Positions 1-13,007 are shown, counted from the stretch's first letter. The stretch is 64,000 nt of DNA from Dermanyssus gallinae (GCA_003439945.1 QVRM01002770.1:242501-306500); one strand, 5' to 3'. Notes: generated by a model not told the origin, from the letters alone. A program made the numbers and translations.

Positions 1-1
1 A

Positions 2-3000
2 ACGACCCTAAATATACGCCTCTTCCTCAAAGAGTTCTGTTCTGACCTGCTCAATTCGGCATTTAACGCTTTGCTGCCGCAGGCTCGGCGTGCCATTGCG
101 CGGGCCGGAGATACCGGAGATGAAGGCCACTATTTCTGGGTACTCGACTTCTTTTTAGAGTTCAATCGATTAACAGGATTTGATATTGCTCTAATCTCCG
201 ATGCAATCTCCAAAGAGACGTTTCACTTTGTCCAGACACAAATGGAGAAGTGTCACGAAATGATGGTTACCGATAAACGAAGAATTCATCTATGGATGAA
301 GAGACTCCACGTCGATCTAAAGACCTTCCAGCAGCTTCTCAAGACTGTTGCAGCTATGGCCCACCACTCAGACTTTCAGGTGCGGGAAGCTGCCAAGCTA
401 TTACAACAACATTTGTTTTATCTTCCGGAATACCGAGACGTAGCGCTTCATCTCCTGCTCAATTTTAATGAGAATGTGGCTCCGGTGGGCTATCTTCGGG
501 ATCTGGCTGTGACGGTGCATATCTATCTTCGCATGCTAGAAGCATACTCCCAAAGGGGCAAATTGAAAGTTAAGGATCTTAAAAAGAAGTTGCCGAAACC
601 AAGGGCGCCAGCATTTACTGCACTTGCGGAGGATGAACTTGATCAAAAATGGCTAGACCTGTCGAGACAGCTGACAGCGCTCCTGGACGTCGAAGATAGC
701 CAATTTGATTATGATATAAATATGGTTCTCGAAGGATTCCACCAGTATGAAGCCTCATTTCACATAGAGGTATGCAAACACAAGATAGTCGATTTTTTGA
801 GGGCCGGGGAGGCGTCTGCCGCCATTGGCCTTCTCCGAGCCTGTCGAAGACACTTTGCAGGGGAGGAATGTTTTGGGGAGTCTGGAGCAGGCGTCGAAGC
901 CGAATTTATGCTTTTGAGAAACTTCTTTTATGCGCACAACATGAGTAGTAGTGAACCCGAGGATGTCTCGCAGCCGGAAGAAGATGATGTCGAGCGCATG
1001 CAAGACGTTGACTTTGAGGATTTCCTCAAGCGATTCGCTAATCCCAAAGTAGTTAAGGCATATACCTTGCTCCTGTCACATTATAATACAAATTCGGCTG
1101 AAGTGAACAAGGTATGCGTGAAGATGTTGCACCGAATTGCGTTTGACCTCAAAATGTCGGCAATGCTGTTTCAAGCGCAGTTGTTTGTGGTCTTCGATAG
1201 AATCCTCGAAGACTATTCCATAACGCCAGAAATGCCTGACTTAAAGGAATTGGCCCGATTTACCAAATACATTGTGCAACAGTTTGTCGAGGTTGCGAAA
1301 GTTAACGACTTGGCATTAGTCGAGTTACTCTTCTGGAAGAATTCCGCGGAGGCATATCAAATACAGTACGGCTACAACGAGAATGAAAAGCCCAAAACGA
1401 GGCCGTGGACGGAGGAGGAGGAGCTCGAAGTGAAGCAACTGTTCGAAGAGAACAACGAAAACATGGCACCTGGCCAGGATGTAATTGAAACCATTCAGAA
1501 AGCGTTATCAAATCAAACGCGCACGCGAAGGCAGATCATTAATTGTTTGAGGTCAATGGGTCTTGTAGAAAAGGGCGCACGCTTCAAATCTTCTGGAACG
1601 TCGTCCAGTCAACCCTGGACCGGTGAGGAAGAGCAAGAACTGCAGCAGCTTTATCAACAATTTGCCGACTCAATCCATCCCCTCAATCAAATTATGCTTA
1701 ATATGTCCGTGAAGAGACCAAAGTTCAGGGTAATTGAAAAACTGCTTGAACTTGGCTGTATACATGATCGATCAGAGGTTCGTAAGCGACGCGTTAGAAA
1801 GAATGGAGAGGTGGTTCTGCCTCGTTCTGTAAAGAAGAAGTCTGGCGGAGATGCGGATCCGAGTTGCATAAGCAAGGAGTTTATTTCTTCCTCGGATGAC
1901 TCGAGCTCAGACGAAGACGTTCGCAACATAGACGAAGACAGAATGGCCGAAATGACAGAAGCTAATACAGAGTTTCTTGAGCGCGTAAGGTCAGGCGAGG
2001 CTTTAGGTGAAAGCAGTCGAACTACGCGGACTAAACCGAAAACGCCGAAGCGAGTCAAACAACCGAAGCGCAAAATTGAAAGGGTGGCTGATCCGGAACA
2101 GCTTAAGAAGCTTCTAAGTAAAGCAGTTGAACAAAGAAGGCCTGCGGTAAACTGGGTCATTGAGTCAATACAGGACGCCTTGGACGAATGGAAGGATAGT
2201 GGCAACGAGGCTGTCCCACTTGTGCCTCTTGTTGCGGCAGAGCACGAAAGTCTGGAAGACGATGAGTTCTGTAAACTTCTATCCACGTTCGGCTTTGTTC
2301 CACCTCAGCAGGGCATCGAGCAGTATTGGCGAATCGGAGGCGATCTTAGTCGAAGCACGCTGCAGTCGCGGCTTGATATCCTGAAACGGGCTGCCGAAGG
2401 CCAGTTCGAAAATAATGCTGACGAACAACTAGTCGAGGAGGAGGAGGAGGCAATTTCCCAGGATTCGGCCTCATCGGACAGCTCAGAAAACGAAAATGAC
2501 GAATCCGGAGACAGCGACGCAGTAGCCGACGCCAGCGCTTCTGACAACGCTGTGTCGCCAGCGCCCAGAGCGAGTAAGAAAAAAAGTGCACCGAAAGCAT
2601 CCAACGATCAACGTGAGAAAACGGCTAAAAGAAACAGTAAAAGCACTACGATGCGAAAACTTAATCTGAAAGACTTCCAGCAGCAGCGACCAGACGAGCC
2701 CCATAGCAACCCCAACAATGAATTAGTCGATCAGCAAGAAGACGATAGCCATGAAGTCGATGACGTAAGCAGAACTTCGTCCCATGACGACCAATCCACC
2801 CGCAAGCAAAGAGATGCTGTTCTCCACGACACGGAAGGTGACGACGACACTGAGGCACGTGTGAGCCGAGCAACGAAACGTAGTAGCGGATCTCAGGGTC
2901 ACAGCCTTGAAAGAGGCGCCAAGAAGCGCCGAGTCGCAATTGAGAGTGACAGCGAAGTCGAAATTGAGGCCACTGAAAGCCGCGACGACGTACCACAATC

Positions 3001-3130
3001 TCCCAGCGAGGCGTCAGCGGATGGTGAGCGGATGACCGCAGATTTTGCACCGACTCAGAAAGGCAGAAAGGCCGTCATCGAAAGTGACGACGATGATGAT
3101 GGTCACGAGGCACCGGCCAGCCTTGACTGA
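2..3130 (+). CDS. timeout (tim-2): Timeless/Timeout homologue (replication fork protection factor), 3' part
   Basis: The frame is open from base 2 to a TGA at 3128-3130, so the window starts inside the coding sequence and no start codon is visible. The first residues (RLFLKEFCSDLL, then YFWVLDFFLEFNR) match the C-terminal half of the N-terminal helical TIMELESS domain. Two SANT/Myb-like segments follow, at about 1400-1590 (RPWTEEEELE) and 1608-1800 (QPWTGEEEQE). At about 2095-2400 lies the region equivalent to the PARP1-binding domain of human TIMELESS (WVIESIQDAL, then YWRIGGDLS). The rest is an acidic and basic, Ser/Asp/Glu-rich tail expected to be disordered. Family members act with Tipin in the fork protection complex in the nucleus; clock roles belong mainly to the insect TIM1 paralogue, and the PARP1-binding-like region favours TIM2/Timeout. 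No intron interrupts 3.1 kb. It converges on the ATP7 gene. Family call is secure; paralogue call is likely. Confidence 0.93.
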   Translation, partial: TTLNIRLFLKEFCSDLLNSAFNALLPQARRAIARAGDTGDEGHYFWVLDFFLEFNRLTGFDIALISDAISKETFHFVQTQMEKCHEMMVTDKRRIHLWMKRLHVDLKTFQQLLKTVAAMAHHSDFQVREAAKLLQQHLFYLPEYRDVALHLLLNFNENVAPVGYLRDLAVTVHIYLRMLEAYSQRGKLKVKDLKKKLPKPRAPAFTALAEDELDQKWLDLSRQLTALLDVEDSQFDYDINMVLEGFHQYEASFHIEVCKHKIVDFLRAGEASAAIGLLRACRRHFAGEECFGESGAGVEAEFMLLRNFFYAHNMSSSEPEDVSQPEEDDVERMQDVDFEDFLKRFANPKVVKAYTLLLSHYNTNSAEVNKVCVKMLHRIAFDLKMSAMLFQAQLFVVFDRILEDYSITPEMPDLKELARFTKYIVQQFVEVAKVNDLALVELLFWKNSAEAYQIQYGYNENEKPKTRPWTEEEELEVKQLFEENNENMAPGQDVIETIQKALSNQTRTRRQIINCLRSMGLVEKGARFKSSGTSSSQPWTGEEEQELQQLYQQFADSIHPLNQIMLNMSVKRPKFRVIEKLLELGCIHDRSEVRKRRVRKNGEVVLPRSVKKKSGGDADPSCISKEFISSSDDSSSDEDVRNIDEDRMAEMTEANTEFLERVRSGEALGESSRTTRTKPKTPKRVKQPKRKIERVADPEQLKKLLSKAVEQRRPAVNWVIESIQDALDEWKDSGNEAVPLVPLVAAEHESLEDDEFCKLLSTFGFVPPQQGIEQYWRIGGDLSRSTLQSRLDILKRAAEGQFENNADEQLVEEEEEAISQDSASSDSSENENDESGDSDAVADASASDNAVSPAPRASKKKSAPKASNDQREKTAKRNSKSTTMRKLNLKDFQQQRPDEPHSNPNNELVDQQEDDSHEVDDVSRTSSHDDQSTRKQRDAVLHDTEGDDDTEARVSRATKRSSGSQGHSLERGAKKRRVAIESDSEVEIEATESRDDVPQSPSEASADGERMTADFAPTQKGRKAVIESDDDDDGHEAPASLD

Positions 3131-3481
3131 ATCTCTGCGGCCGGTGCGAACTGAAACCCATCTTAGCAGAGCTCCGCTGCTGCTGTGTGAGTAAGGGAGG
3201 GAAAGATAGTCAATCTGAATGGCGGTGAACTATCTATTTAAATGCCTCTCCACATGATTTGTTTTGTCTACCTTTTTTTACATTTGTCGCCTGCACGGCC
3301 ATATACTGGACCACTAGATTGTTTCTGTTATGTATTGCATATATGACATATGGTCTAGATAATAGAGTGGCAATAGAGAGGCATTGTGGTCGAGCCTAAA
3401 ATCATGGACTAACTCTGCTCTAGGGTTGCAGAAGGTATCTAGTAACTCTCTGAGTTTGCAAAGAATGAAAAGTGCATCATA

Positions 3482-3487
3482 AATAAA
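3482..3487 (+). other. Candidate poly(A) signal of Timeless
   Basis: Canonical AATAAA on the plus strand, about 350 bases after the Timeless stop codon, followed by AT-rich sequence. Confidence 0.5.
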
Positions 3488-3510
3488 ATGGAATATGAAA
3501 ACTGAATTGC

Positions 3511-3516
3511 TTTATT
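3511..3516 (-). other. Candidate poly(A) signal of ATP7
   Basis: Canonical AATAAA read on the minus strand, the first after the ATP7 stop codon (about 650 bases downstream). It lies 24 bases from the Timeless signal on the other strand. Confidence 0.45.
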
Positions 3517-4166
3517 ATATGACTTTATATTTACATACATACGTTGTACATAGGTGGGTCAAAAAGATTCTGCACTTTGCTGGTCCTGGGTTTTTCCAAT
3601 ATAAATTATGACTGGCTCAGGAACACACTATCTCTGAAGATCTATATAGTCTAGTCATTTCATAGGCGGAGTGAACGCCATTGTAGATGAAGTACATATT
3701 AAGTCATTGTTCCTTAAGGCAGATTACACAACCTTATGGTTCTTCGATGTGTCCACCTCGGGTCTGTCCAACACAATTCTGCAAAAACACACAAATGAGA
3801 ATGATCTTGTTAAGTAATATTATACGCTTTTAAACACATAGCTTGAAGCACCTCGATCCGCAGTTTAGAATTTTGCTAGACAGCTTACAGATTCTACATA
3901 TACATGTTAACGAATATGTATGTTAGCGAATATATGCCGTCTAATTATATAGGAAGACGCTAACCGTCAATATTGTACGCTAGACCTTAAGCAGGTTTAT
4001 GCATGTACACTGCATTTATGCTCGACGTGCATCTGTTTACGTATTCGACTTTGTACTATGTTCTACGCAAGGCGAGCGTCACTTAGGGATAAAGCTTCCT
4101 ATAATTGATTCTTGTATATTGAAAACTTTGCAAACTGGAAAAACCATAAAACAAATTTGAGACAAA

Positions 4167-4391
4167 TTACGTTCGAAGAAGAAGCGATGAAAAGAGGACG
4201 CTTAATGACGAAGCAGCCATAGCTGCGGCGCCCATCCATGGCAGAAGTACAAAGCCGAATGGCAAGCCAAGGCCGGCAGCCAGCGGGATACCAAGTACGT
4301 TGTAAATAGAAGCAAGCATGAAGTTGATCCGGATGCGACGCACCGTCTTCTTTGATAATGACATTGCCCCCACGACGTCGCGAAGGTCGTT
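4167..4391 (-). CDS. ATP7: ATP7 coding exon 19 (last two transmembrane segments, stop)
   Basis: 225 bases including the stop, residues 1194-1267. Reads [19 protein letters not shown] and [12 protein letters not shown] and ends SSLLLRT-stop, just after the last helix. Mammalian ATP7 proteins have a further cytosolic tail of several dozen residues. A GTAATT overlaps the stop codon and could serve as a donor to an unseen last exon. Confidence 0.9.
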   Translation of the reverse strand, partial: NDLRDVVGAMSLSKKTVRRIRINFMLASIYNVLGIPLAAGLGLPFGFVLLPWMGAAAMAASSLSVLFSSLLLRT

Positions 4392-7300
4392 CTAAAAACA
4401 AGACAAAAAATGTTTTAAAAATCATCCATGCCATATGCCGTTTATGCCTTACGTTACTATCATCACCGGTTTGTTATCCATTCACCGTTCAAGAAAGCCA
4501 GTTTGATAACTATAAACTATATTGGCTTCTATAATTACTTACTTGCTCGTAATTACAATTATCTAAATATATTATCAGTACTGGCAATAATGACGACGAA
4601 AATATGTTTAGATGCATCAGCGTGCAACTGTACACGTATGTGTACATTTACACCTTTAACATCTCGAATTATATTGAATGTGATATTATAGGAAACTCAG
4701 TCAAAGACAATTGCGTGCACAAAATTAGTGGGTATTCTGAATGACTGATAGCCTAGCGGGAATCGCTCCTTCTGGGCAGGAGAGACGGCTGTTCGTCCGT
4801 CAATTACATCTCCGAGCCTCGATCACTACTATAATGTAGTAACTAATGCTATTGCAGTCAAGAGCTATGAATATGTATGTATATGTACATACCCGAATGA
4901 GCACCACTTGAGCCGCCTCGATGGCGACATCCGTCCCATTGCTAAGCGCAATTCCGACGTGAGCCGAAACTAGAGCGGGGCTGTCATTGATTCCGTCTCC
5001 AACCATTGCGACACGCAGACCTCGACGTTTCAACTCTTCGACCTGAGCGAGCAACACATCAGTTCAGACATAGAGTTATTCTTTAACCTATATATATATA
5101 TTTATATATAATCGGCACCGATAAAAAAATAGTTAGTAATGCGTCTGCATGTGCGCACGGTACACTCAACTGTATTTTTAAATCTTTAACGCAATGATTG
5201 ATTCGCGGTCATTATCTAACAGCAGCCTAACAGCCAAATGAGCAGCCAACAAATATACATAGCGAAGCGGACATTCAGACATTTACAATATTATAAAAAT
5301 CAGGAACTATGCAAGCTAACACGATTAAAGACTAACATGATATCCTCCGCCCCAGCAATTTTAGAAGCAGAGAAACGATATGAGCATTGGAAGTTGCAAG
5401 AACAGACAGAATCATTAATATATTCACATAGCGTATGTATATATTTAAACAAATTCGATACTATATAATGTTACTGTGAATACTCTCCAATCGAATATAA
5501 TTATGTTTTGTGTATTCCTGACGCATAAAAAAACAATAATTTCCACAAAAACACCTGTCTGGTTAACATGATCATATCGCAGCCAAGGGCTTTTGTATTT
5601 TTCCTGTTCTACTGGACATCCAACGGAAATTGCTACTTGAACTCGGTAGCAATAGTATGAGGATTTAGGTGTGGCGTTTTGGTCTGGGAGGCTAGTGCGC
5701 TAGTCATGGTTGTTACCTACCGGGGTGTCGCCGGCTCGATACCTGTCGTAGTTCGAATGTTCTTTGAGAGATGCTCATTAAGAATAGGTGATAAAACAAA
5801 ACCGCCTAAAGCTGGCCATGCTGCCACAAGGACTGTAGGGTAGACTCGAGATATCTAAACATATCAGGCTTTCGGTGGGTTGAAGATATACTTTACCGCG
5901 ATTCTAAGCCCATAGAGGACATGCCCTTAATTTTTATCCGCGGGAACAAACGAGTCGCACGGAAACAATTGCGGTGAACAGGGAGATTGCGGAAATATAG
6001 AAATGATTATTTTAATAAAATAATCCGGAAGGATCAAATAGTTGTTTGCCTATGTTCAGGCCTCTTTCGTCGGACGTTCTGAAAATTTGGTGGATGATTC
6101 CCTTGTAATTGAAAAATAGTCGAAAGAACCTTGGCGCTGTCATAGTCATACACCAATGACTTATATCCTGTAATCACTCTCTAAAGCAGTCCTTAGATAG
6201 GGTCTTCTGCCACAGCCTGAAGGTTCAATTTGGACAAATTTCCCGACGGGCGCTAATTTGCTGGACTAACTTCGCTGCCAGTTTCTTCTGTTATTGACGT
6301 CGCAGGACTTCTCGAACGGGGATAACTTTCGTCCCTTTGCGTACGTCGTGAAATCCGCGGTACAACGTACACACAACGTTTCGGGACGTTGTTTGATCAA
6401 CATAAGCAGTTCGTAACATTTCCACCATGTTAGAACATATGCTTTAGTTGCTAGTAAAGAATTTGATACAAAAGCATTGCTCTGCCATTTTCGACTCCTT
6501 AAGATCGCTGAACCTCGTTCTTTACTTCTTTAAACGAAACTTACTCAATAAACGCCGCTAGTGGCCTGTGTGTAGCTGATGAATGGCGCTTCAAAGCAGA
6601 ACATACATGGGAGACTCTAAGTTCTAACACTTGCCGATCCGCAATCGTATGTGCAATCGTAGGTAATGCAATATGCTGAAGCGGGGACTCACCTTTTCAG
6701 CTTTATGCGAGGGTAGGACCTGGGCGAAGACTTCCCGAATTCCCACTTGCTTGGCAACCGCTGCAGCGGTTCGCTCGTTGTCTCCCGTTAGCAGGATCAC
6801 TTTAATTTCCTGTTCTCTAAGGTATCGAACAACGGCCCGAGATTCTCTTCGTATCTGATCAGAAACAGACACCACCTAAACACACATAGTGGCCATCTTA
6901 TAGATATGCTGCAATTACACATACTTTCATAGCCTCTTCTTTTATTCTTTTAACATTTTATATGATATTATTTTCAATAATTTATTTTCGCCCTATATCC
7001 AAGAGTTATGTATCCTAACACACATAAACACAGACATAACTGCATATTTTTGTATTGGTTTTTGTCGTTTCTATCACCAAAATTATGAGGGTAAGATAAG
7101 AATATTTTATTTAAATGTTGTAAAACGCTTTGCTTGATTAAAATAGGTGTATTTAGTGCAATTACCACAGTATTACCTCTTCGTTGGCACTACCGTCATC
7201 CCCACTGTATATTATTAGAATTTGTGTTTTCAATTCTGTTATTGTATCTGTATTCTTAACTTTTATTATTATAATAAGCTACTATTATGAAAAAAATTAT

Positions 7301-9510
7301 ATGGTACAAAACGTTTTCTGGACTGTCTTACAGAGAGCTTAAACATACTATTAGCCAGCAAGTGATTTTATTAGCTAATACCCTACATCCGTCAAGGAAG
7401 CATTTCCTTGAAAATGTCAAGGATCATCCTTCTCTGAGAATCTCGATAACTGGCAATGGGAAATGGATTGTCTACAGTAACGTAACCCACAAATGATTAT
7501 TATTGAAACGGGGCACCCGGTTCAACACAGATTAATAGTAAAAAACAGTGCACGCAACCAGACAATTCAAAGCAAGCCACCGTCAAACAGCGCCAATCGC
7601 TTGACACGCCCGAATTAACTTCTCCATAGTTGTACAGTCGGCAACATGGCGACGACAATTGCATATAGCCCACAATTTCTCAACAGGATTTGGCTCTGGA
7701 GACTTCTCTGGCCAACCATGCACCCGTATTTGCTGTTTCGTATTTTTTTCTTTCGCCACGTTCGACGTATGTCGGGTCCTGGTGCAATATCCTATTAGTT
7801 CCAGGATACCTCTTTTTCAACTCTGGAATAACTTTAACTTTCATAGACCCAATATATTTAAGTTAATATATTGTGGCAAGCGCTTCTGTTGGCTGATGGC
7901 ATTCGACATCATAATACCTGAGACAGCCCCAAAACATTTTCTTTAGAAGAAACCAATCCGGTTTCTTGCTTCAACTTGATTAAACGGCTGACTTCTGCAA
8001 ACTCACACCAACCACTGAAGCAAGCTCTCGATGTGACCTAGCCATGCTGCTTATGCAATTATTGCATTGGCCAATTTACACTTCCGCGGTCGTACAAGAT
8101 TCTAAAATTTGATGCAATAGTATTTGCTGACGTCCTGATTGCATCAGTCAACAAATAAATGATCTTATGATTTTTCATGTTTGTTTTAAGTGTACGATTG
8201 AGTAAGTGTAATATAGAACGCACGCTTTGTTTCAGTTCACTTGCACTAGGGTGTAGGTGCGTCGTCTGGCATCATCACAACGACTTTATTTGATATTATT
8301 TGAGGCTCCCAAAAACTCCATTGGGCTGACCCCCAGCCAACATTTAACGTCCACGAGACTGCTTTCGCATTGCTTCATGAGACGAACCCCATAAATACAA
8401 ATGTGCAACGGTGGGGCTCAAACCAGTGCACCCATGTGTCTCTTCCGATCGCGAGGCTCACGCGAATGCACCACGCCACCGGGCTTGACCGGGGCTACCT
8501 GCTGCACGTTGTTTGGCTTTTCATGGGATATTCTACCGCACCCATTGTGAAGTGCTGACCTAGTTTATTCAGATTATCATTTGCTCCGCTCTAATCTCTT
8601 CTGAACTCTTCAAAAAGGAAAAAGCGCATCGCAAACCATCTTAATCACTTTTTGCACTTGCAACACGGTCTGGAAAAATTGCATTTTCTTATTGACATTG
8701 AACGATGGTGATACAGGTGGTGTATATGTAACTGCCCAAAGTAACTTGCATAGCTAGTCTGGAGTCTACATATAACGCTTCCGAGGCGTACATAGGTTTT
8801 GTTGTAGGTCATTTCAGGCCGTGGTAAAGATTTGTTGTGAAGACTTACCGCGACCGCGTGGCCATTAAGTGCGCAAATGACAGCAGTCTCGCCAGCAAGT
8901 TGACGTGTCTCCATCACCTTCTCTTCTACACTGGTCACCTTGACCCCGTTCGTCGCCAACCATTGACGGTTACCAATCAGAATCTCATTTCGCGTCTTTT
9001 GACCAATTCTGGTTAAATTATCAGGAATTTCCAGAGCTCTGTCATGCACCGAGACACCTACGTAAAACGTATCGGGTATGGACGGACAAAACAAACAAAC
9101 ATAAAATATGGTTTTTACACTTATGTACGATACACGGCTACATAACATGGCGTACGGTTGACAAACAGTTAGTTACTCGCTTTAATAGTAAGCCTTGTAT
9201 CATGAGTGTCGTAGGCGCTTTACAATCTAATGAACGACACTGTTCAGACGCATGACCATTAGAAAGCCATTTCGGATTACACCAACCGTAGCAAATTGCT
9301 TGTACTATATACAAATATAGTATATGCAGAATGGAATTGGGAAAAAAGTTGAACTAAACGACCAGAAAATTTGCTGCTACAATTATATCGACATAAAAAG
9401 CTATTATTTCATACGAGTGCAATCACTTTTGAGGGTAACTAATATTGTCAAGTATGTTTTCCTTTTATATTTATAACACATATATTCTAACCATAGCCGA
9501 TTTTCAAATC

Positions 9511-9546
<36 letters not shown>

Positions 9547-11040
9547 GCAATTATTTCTTAAAGGGAGGTGTCACACAAAGCGTTCAGACAATTATCTAGT
9601 AACATGATAACGATATGTATATATAGAGAGAGAAATAATTACTTTGTAGCGTATCGGGGTACTTCATGGTCTCCTCTAATATGACATCACATTTTAGACC
9701 AGAACCGGCTGTGGCCTGGAAATTTTCGCTCTTTGGCAATTCATTAGTGTCGACGCCGAGTTCGCGAGCGGCGAATGCAGCAATTGCCTTCCCAATAGGA
9801 TGTTCCGAATTCGTTTCCGCCGCTCCGATCAACGCCACGAGTTGCCCCGAAGATACTGTAGAAGCAAAATTGGTGAAGCTAGTCACGGACGGCTTGCCTT
9901 CCGTAATCGTGCCTGTTTTGTCGAAGGCAATAGCGTTCACCTGAAAGTCCACCAGTATCATGCACATACGCTTAGCTGAAATAAACTCACCTACTGCCGT
10001 AGCCGCCTTAGCCTAAAACTTGACCATGATAACGATCACAGCGGAGATTACTTCGCGCAAAGGAGTTTTAAAAACGAACTCCGCTGAGTACACACGTAAA
10101 GAGATTAAGACAAGGCTACGCCATAAAGGAAACAACTCCTATGCTCTTGTCGCACCGCACATCCTACGGACATGACGGAGTGATAATTTTATAGCTGTTA
10201 AATGAATGTCCACTGACCTTTGAGAGCTCCTCGAGAGGCTCAGCGCCCTTGATGAGAATGCCGTTCTTGGCGCCAAGGCCAGTGCCGACCATCACGGCTG
10301 TAGGTGTTGCGAGGCCCAAGGCGCACGGGCAAGCAATGCTGAGTACCGTGAGGGCACAACGGAACGCGAACTGCAATAGCACTTCGAGATCGCCTCGATC
10401 GTCTTGAATGACATACGACCGAATTATGTCGATTCGGTACACGCCGATCACCACCCAGATTACCAGAGTTATCAAACTCAGCGAAAACACAACAGGGACA
10501 AAATAGCCCGCTATTTTGTCTGCCAGCTGCTGAATGGGAGCCTTTGAAGTCTGCGCTTGCTCCACCTACAGTTTGTCCGCACACAAGAACACGGAACAAG
10601 AAACGTCGCCTGATAATTCTCCCGATAATGTTGCTAATGGTGGATTCAACTCAATGAGATCTAGTAGATATACGCATACTAAATCTTACGACATGGCATC
10701 GCCATCTAGGAAAGTTTGATATTTGTTACATCGCGCGGTACTCAGTTACTAATATGCACTTCAGTCGACTGCTAGTTGGCCCATCGTGGCAAACGTGTTT
10801 ACAACTGACAAAACACAAAACAAATTCTTCACAAGTTTACACTAATTAACACATTTTTTAAAATATTATTTTGGAAGGTGCATACAATGTAAAAATGCAT
10901 GATCACGACAAACGTATCGTGAGCGAAACTTAACCCTTAAAAAAGTGGCTGTAAATACATCACAAAAAACTCTTTCAATCACAACGAAGGCCAGGTAACT
11001 TGATAACTGAGGGCACCCACATTATCCTGAGTCAGCGTTT

Positions 11041-11075
<35 letters not shown>

Positions 11076-13007
11076 TATATATCTTACCAGTTTGACGATC
11101 TGCGCAAGAGTGGTCTCCTTTCCGACGTGGGTGGCGCGAACAAGCAACACTCCATTAAGATTTAGTGAACCAGAGAACACAATAGAGTCAGGGCTCTTGT
11201 CCACTGGTAGCGACTCACCCGTGATGTGAGCCTCGTCCACTTGACCCTGACCTTCAACGACTCGGCCATCGACGGGAACCTTCGCACCCGGCAGAACCTG
11301 CGCGTCGGTCATTTTTCATGCGCATTCCGGCAACCAAATACAGATTAAACGCGGAAGATTGTAATCGCAAATCGAGATAACTTAACTAGAGATCGACATG
11401 GTTGTGAAAAAATGTAGCGCTACTCGTGATATGGTCGTTTCCTACGAAACGGCTTAACTAAATGTTGGATATGCATTACACCTCAGCATAGAACGCATAT
11501 TATATTACGATCCTTATACTAAATACCACCCAGTGTAAGTGTGTTCATGCGTACCTTAATGAGGTCCCCCCTGGCGACCAGTTGAATATCGATTTCCCTT
11601 TCATTATCGTGGTCCTTTGCATCCACCAGAAGAGCGGTGCGGGCTTCCATGTCAATGAGCTTCGTGAGGGCCTTAGTCGTGGCACCTTTTGCCAGACTTT
11701 CAAGCCATCTGCGGTCGAGCAGTCGGTTGAAGGAAATGTGGTGACAATTGTCAACAATACTGCGGACTCTATCTAAAATGATTCTTTCTACAAAGTTTTC
11801 ATAACCTGAACTTGTCTTTATCATCAAGCGAGCCTTTAGAACCAATACCAAGAGAGGCCAAGAGGCCCAGTGATAGGTGAATGCCGGGCAGTCTGGCGTC
11901 ATGGTTGGATTTACTACGTAAGTTACGTAAACCATTACCGTGCCTATTATGCCGTACGCCTGTGTGCTGAATGTCTTCATTGGCACCATCATCACGGCAA
12001 GCGTTCAAGTAGAACGTAGGTCGGAGCTACTTCGTACCTCAGTCCATATACTTTTTCTCTATTCTGATGGTAAATAATACTTTCTTTTTTCTTACAGTAC
12101 ATATTTTTAAGTACGGGTTCGGCTGCGGCACTATGCATACACACGTGTGGCACGGCGTGGCGTTGGCTTGCCTTACCTGCCAAGGCAGAGGAACACCACG
12201 AGCATGGGAACGGTATCGAAGAACGTCATCGGGCTGAGCGGCTGCCGAGTCACCATGGCGACAACCAGTACTATGACCGAATAGAAGTACGATATGTTTG
12301 TCGCCAGCATGATGAGCACGTCCATATTGGCCGAGCCATGGCGGAGTGAGCGGATCGCCGGACGGTAGAAATGGCGTCCACCGATGAACTGTAGTACACA
12401 AACAAACCTTGCTAAGGTTCTACTCAAACAGCAGCTACTAACCATTGATAATGGTGTGTATCACTAGGATGTCTTCTTGGATTAGCACACCACACGTTAC
12501 GAACGAATCTTATTGTTGTTTTGGTTCATTGTATCCGCGGCCGTTCGCGAGCTACGAGATGTACCATTATTATGAGTCGACACGCTGTCTCGGATCGATA
12601 CGATATAACATATATGATGCCGCTCTAAGCGCTCCTGATATAAAAGGGTGACATGTGTATTTAGGTATACATGGCAAGCGAACAATAAATAAAAAATCGT
12701 AACTTAGCGGCAGCATCAAATGTGGCACAGCGAAGTAATCACATGAGAATACAATGGTATCACATCACAGATATTAACTGCGGACAAATACTTCTTCTCA
12801 CTTAAGATATATAAGATCACGACATGTAATATCCACTACTCCGATAATACCGCATCAAAAAAATTCGGCTACTAATGAGTACTATAACGACACCCCTCCC
12901 ACACACACACACACACACACACGCAGAAATACGTTTGACCGCCTCCTTATACAAGCATTTATTATACGGTATCTTCTCGTGTATATATATCAATATAAAC
13001 TCAAGTG

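Larger units (their letters stand above)
3131..4166. other. Convergent 3' UTR region between Timeless and ATP7
   Basis: No coding potential. A plus-strand AATAAA at 3482-3487 lies about 350 bases after the Timeless stop. The minus-strand AATAAA (TTTATT on plus) at 3511-3516 lies about 650 bases after the ATP7 stop and is the first one met in that direction. If both are used, the two transcripts overlap by a few tens of bases. The signals are seen directly; their use is inference. Confidence 0.6.

Noticed and set aside
1302..3050. Minus-strand frames of 69-199 codons inside the Timeless coding region
   Set aside because: They are antisense shadows of the Timeless frame.
4741..4800. tRNA gene in ATP7 intron 18
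   Set aside because: A-box-like and anticodon-stem-like pieces occur (CTCCT/AGGAG), but position 33 is not T, the T arm has an extra base and no acceptor stem pairs. At best a SINE relic.
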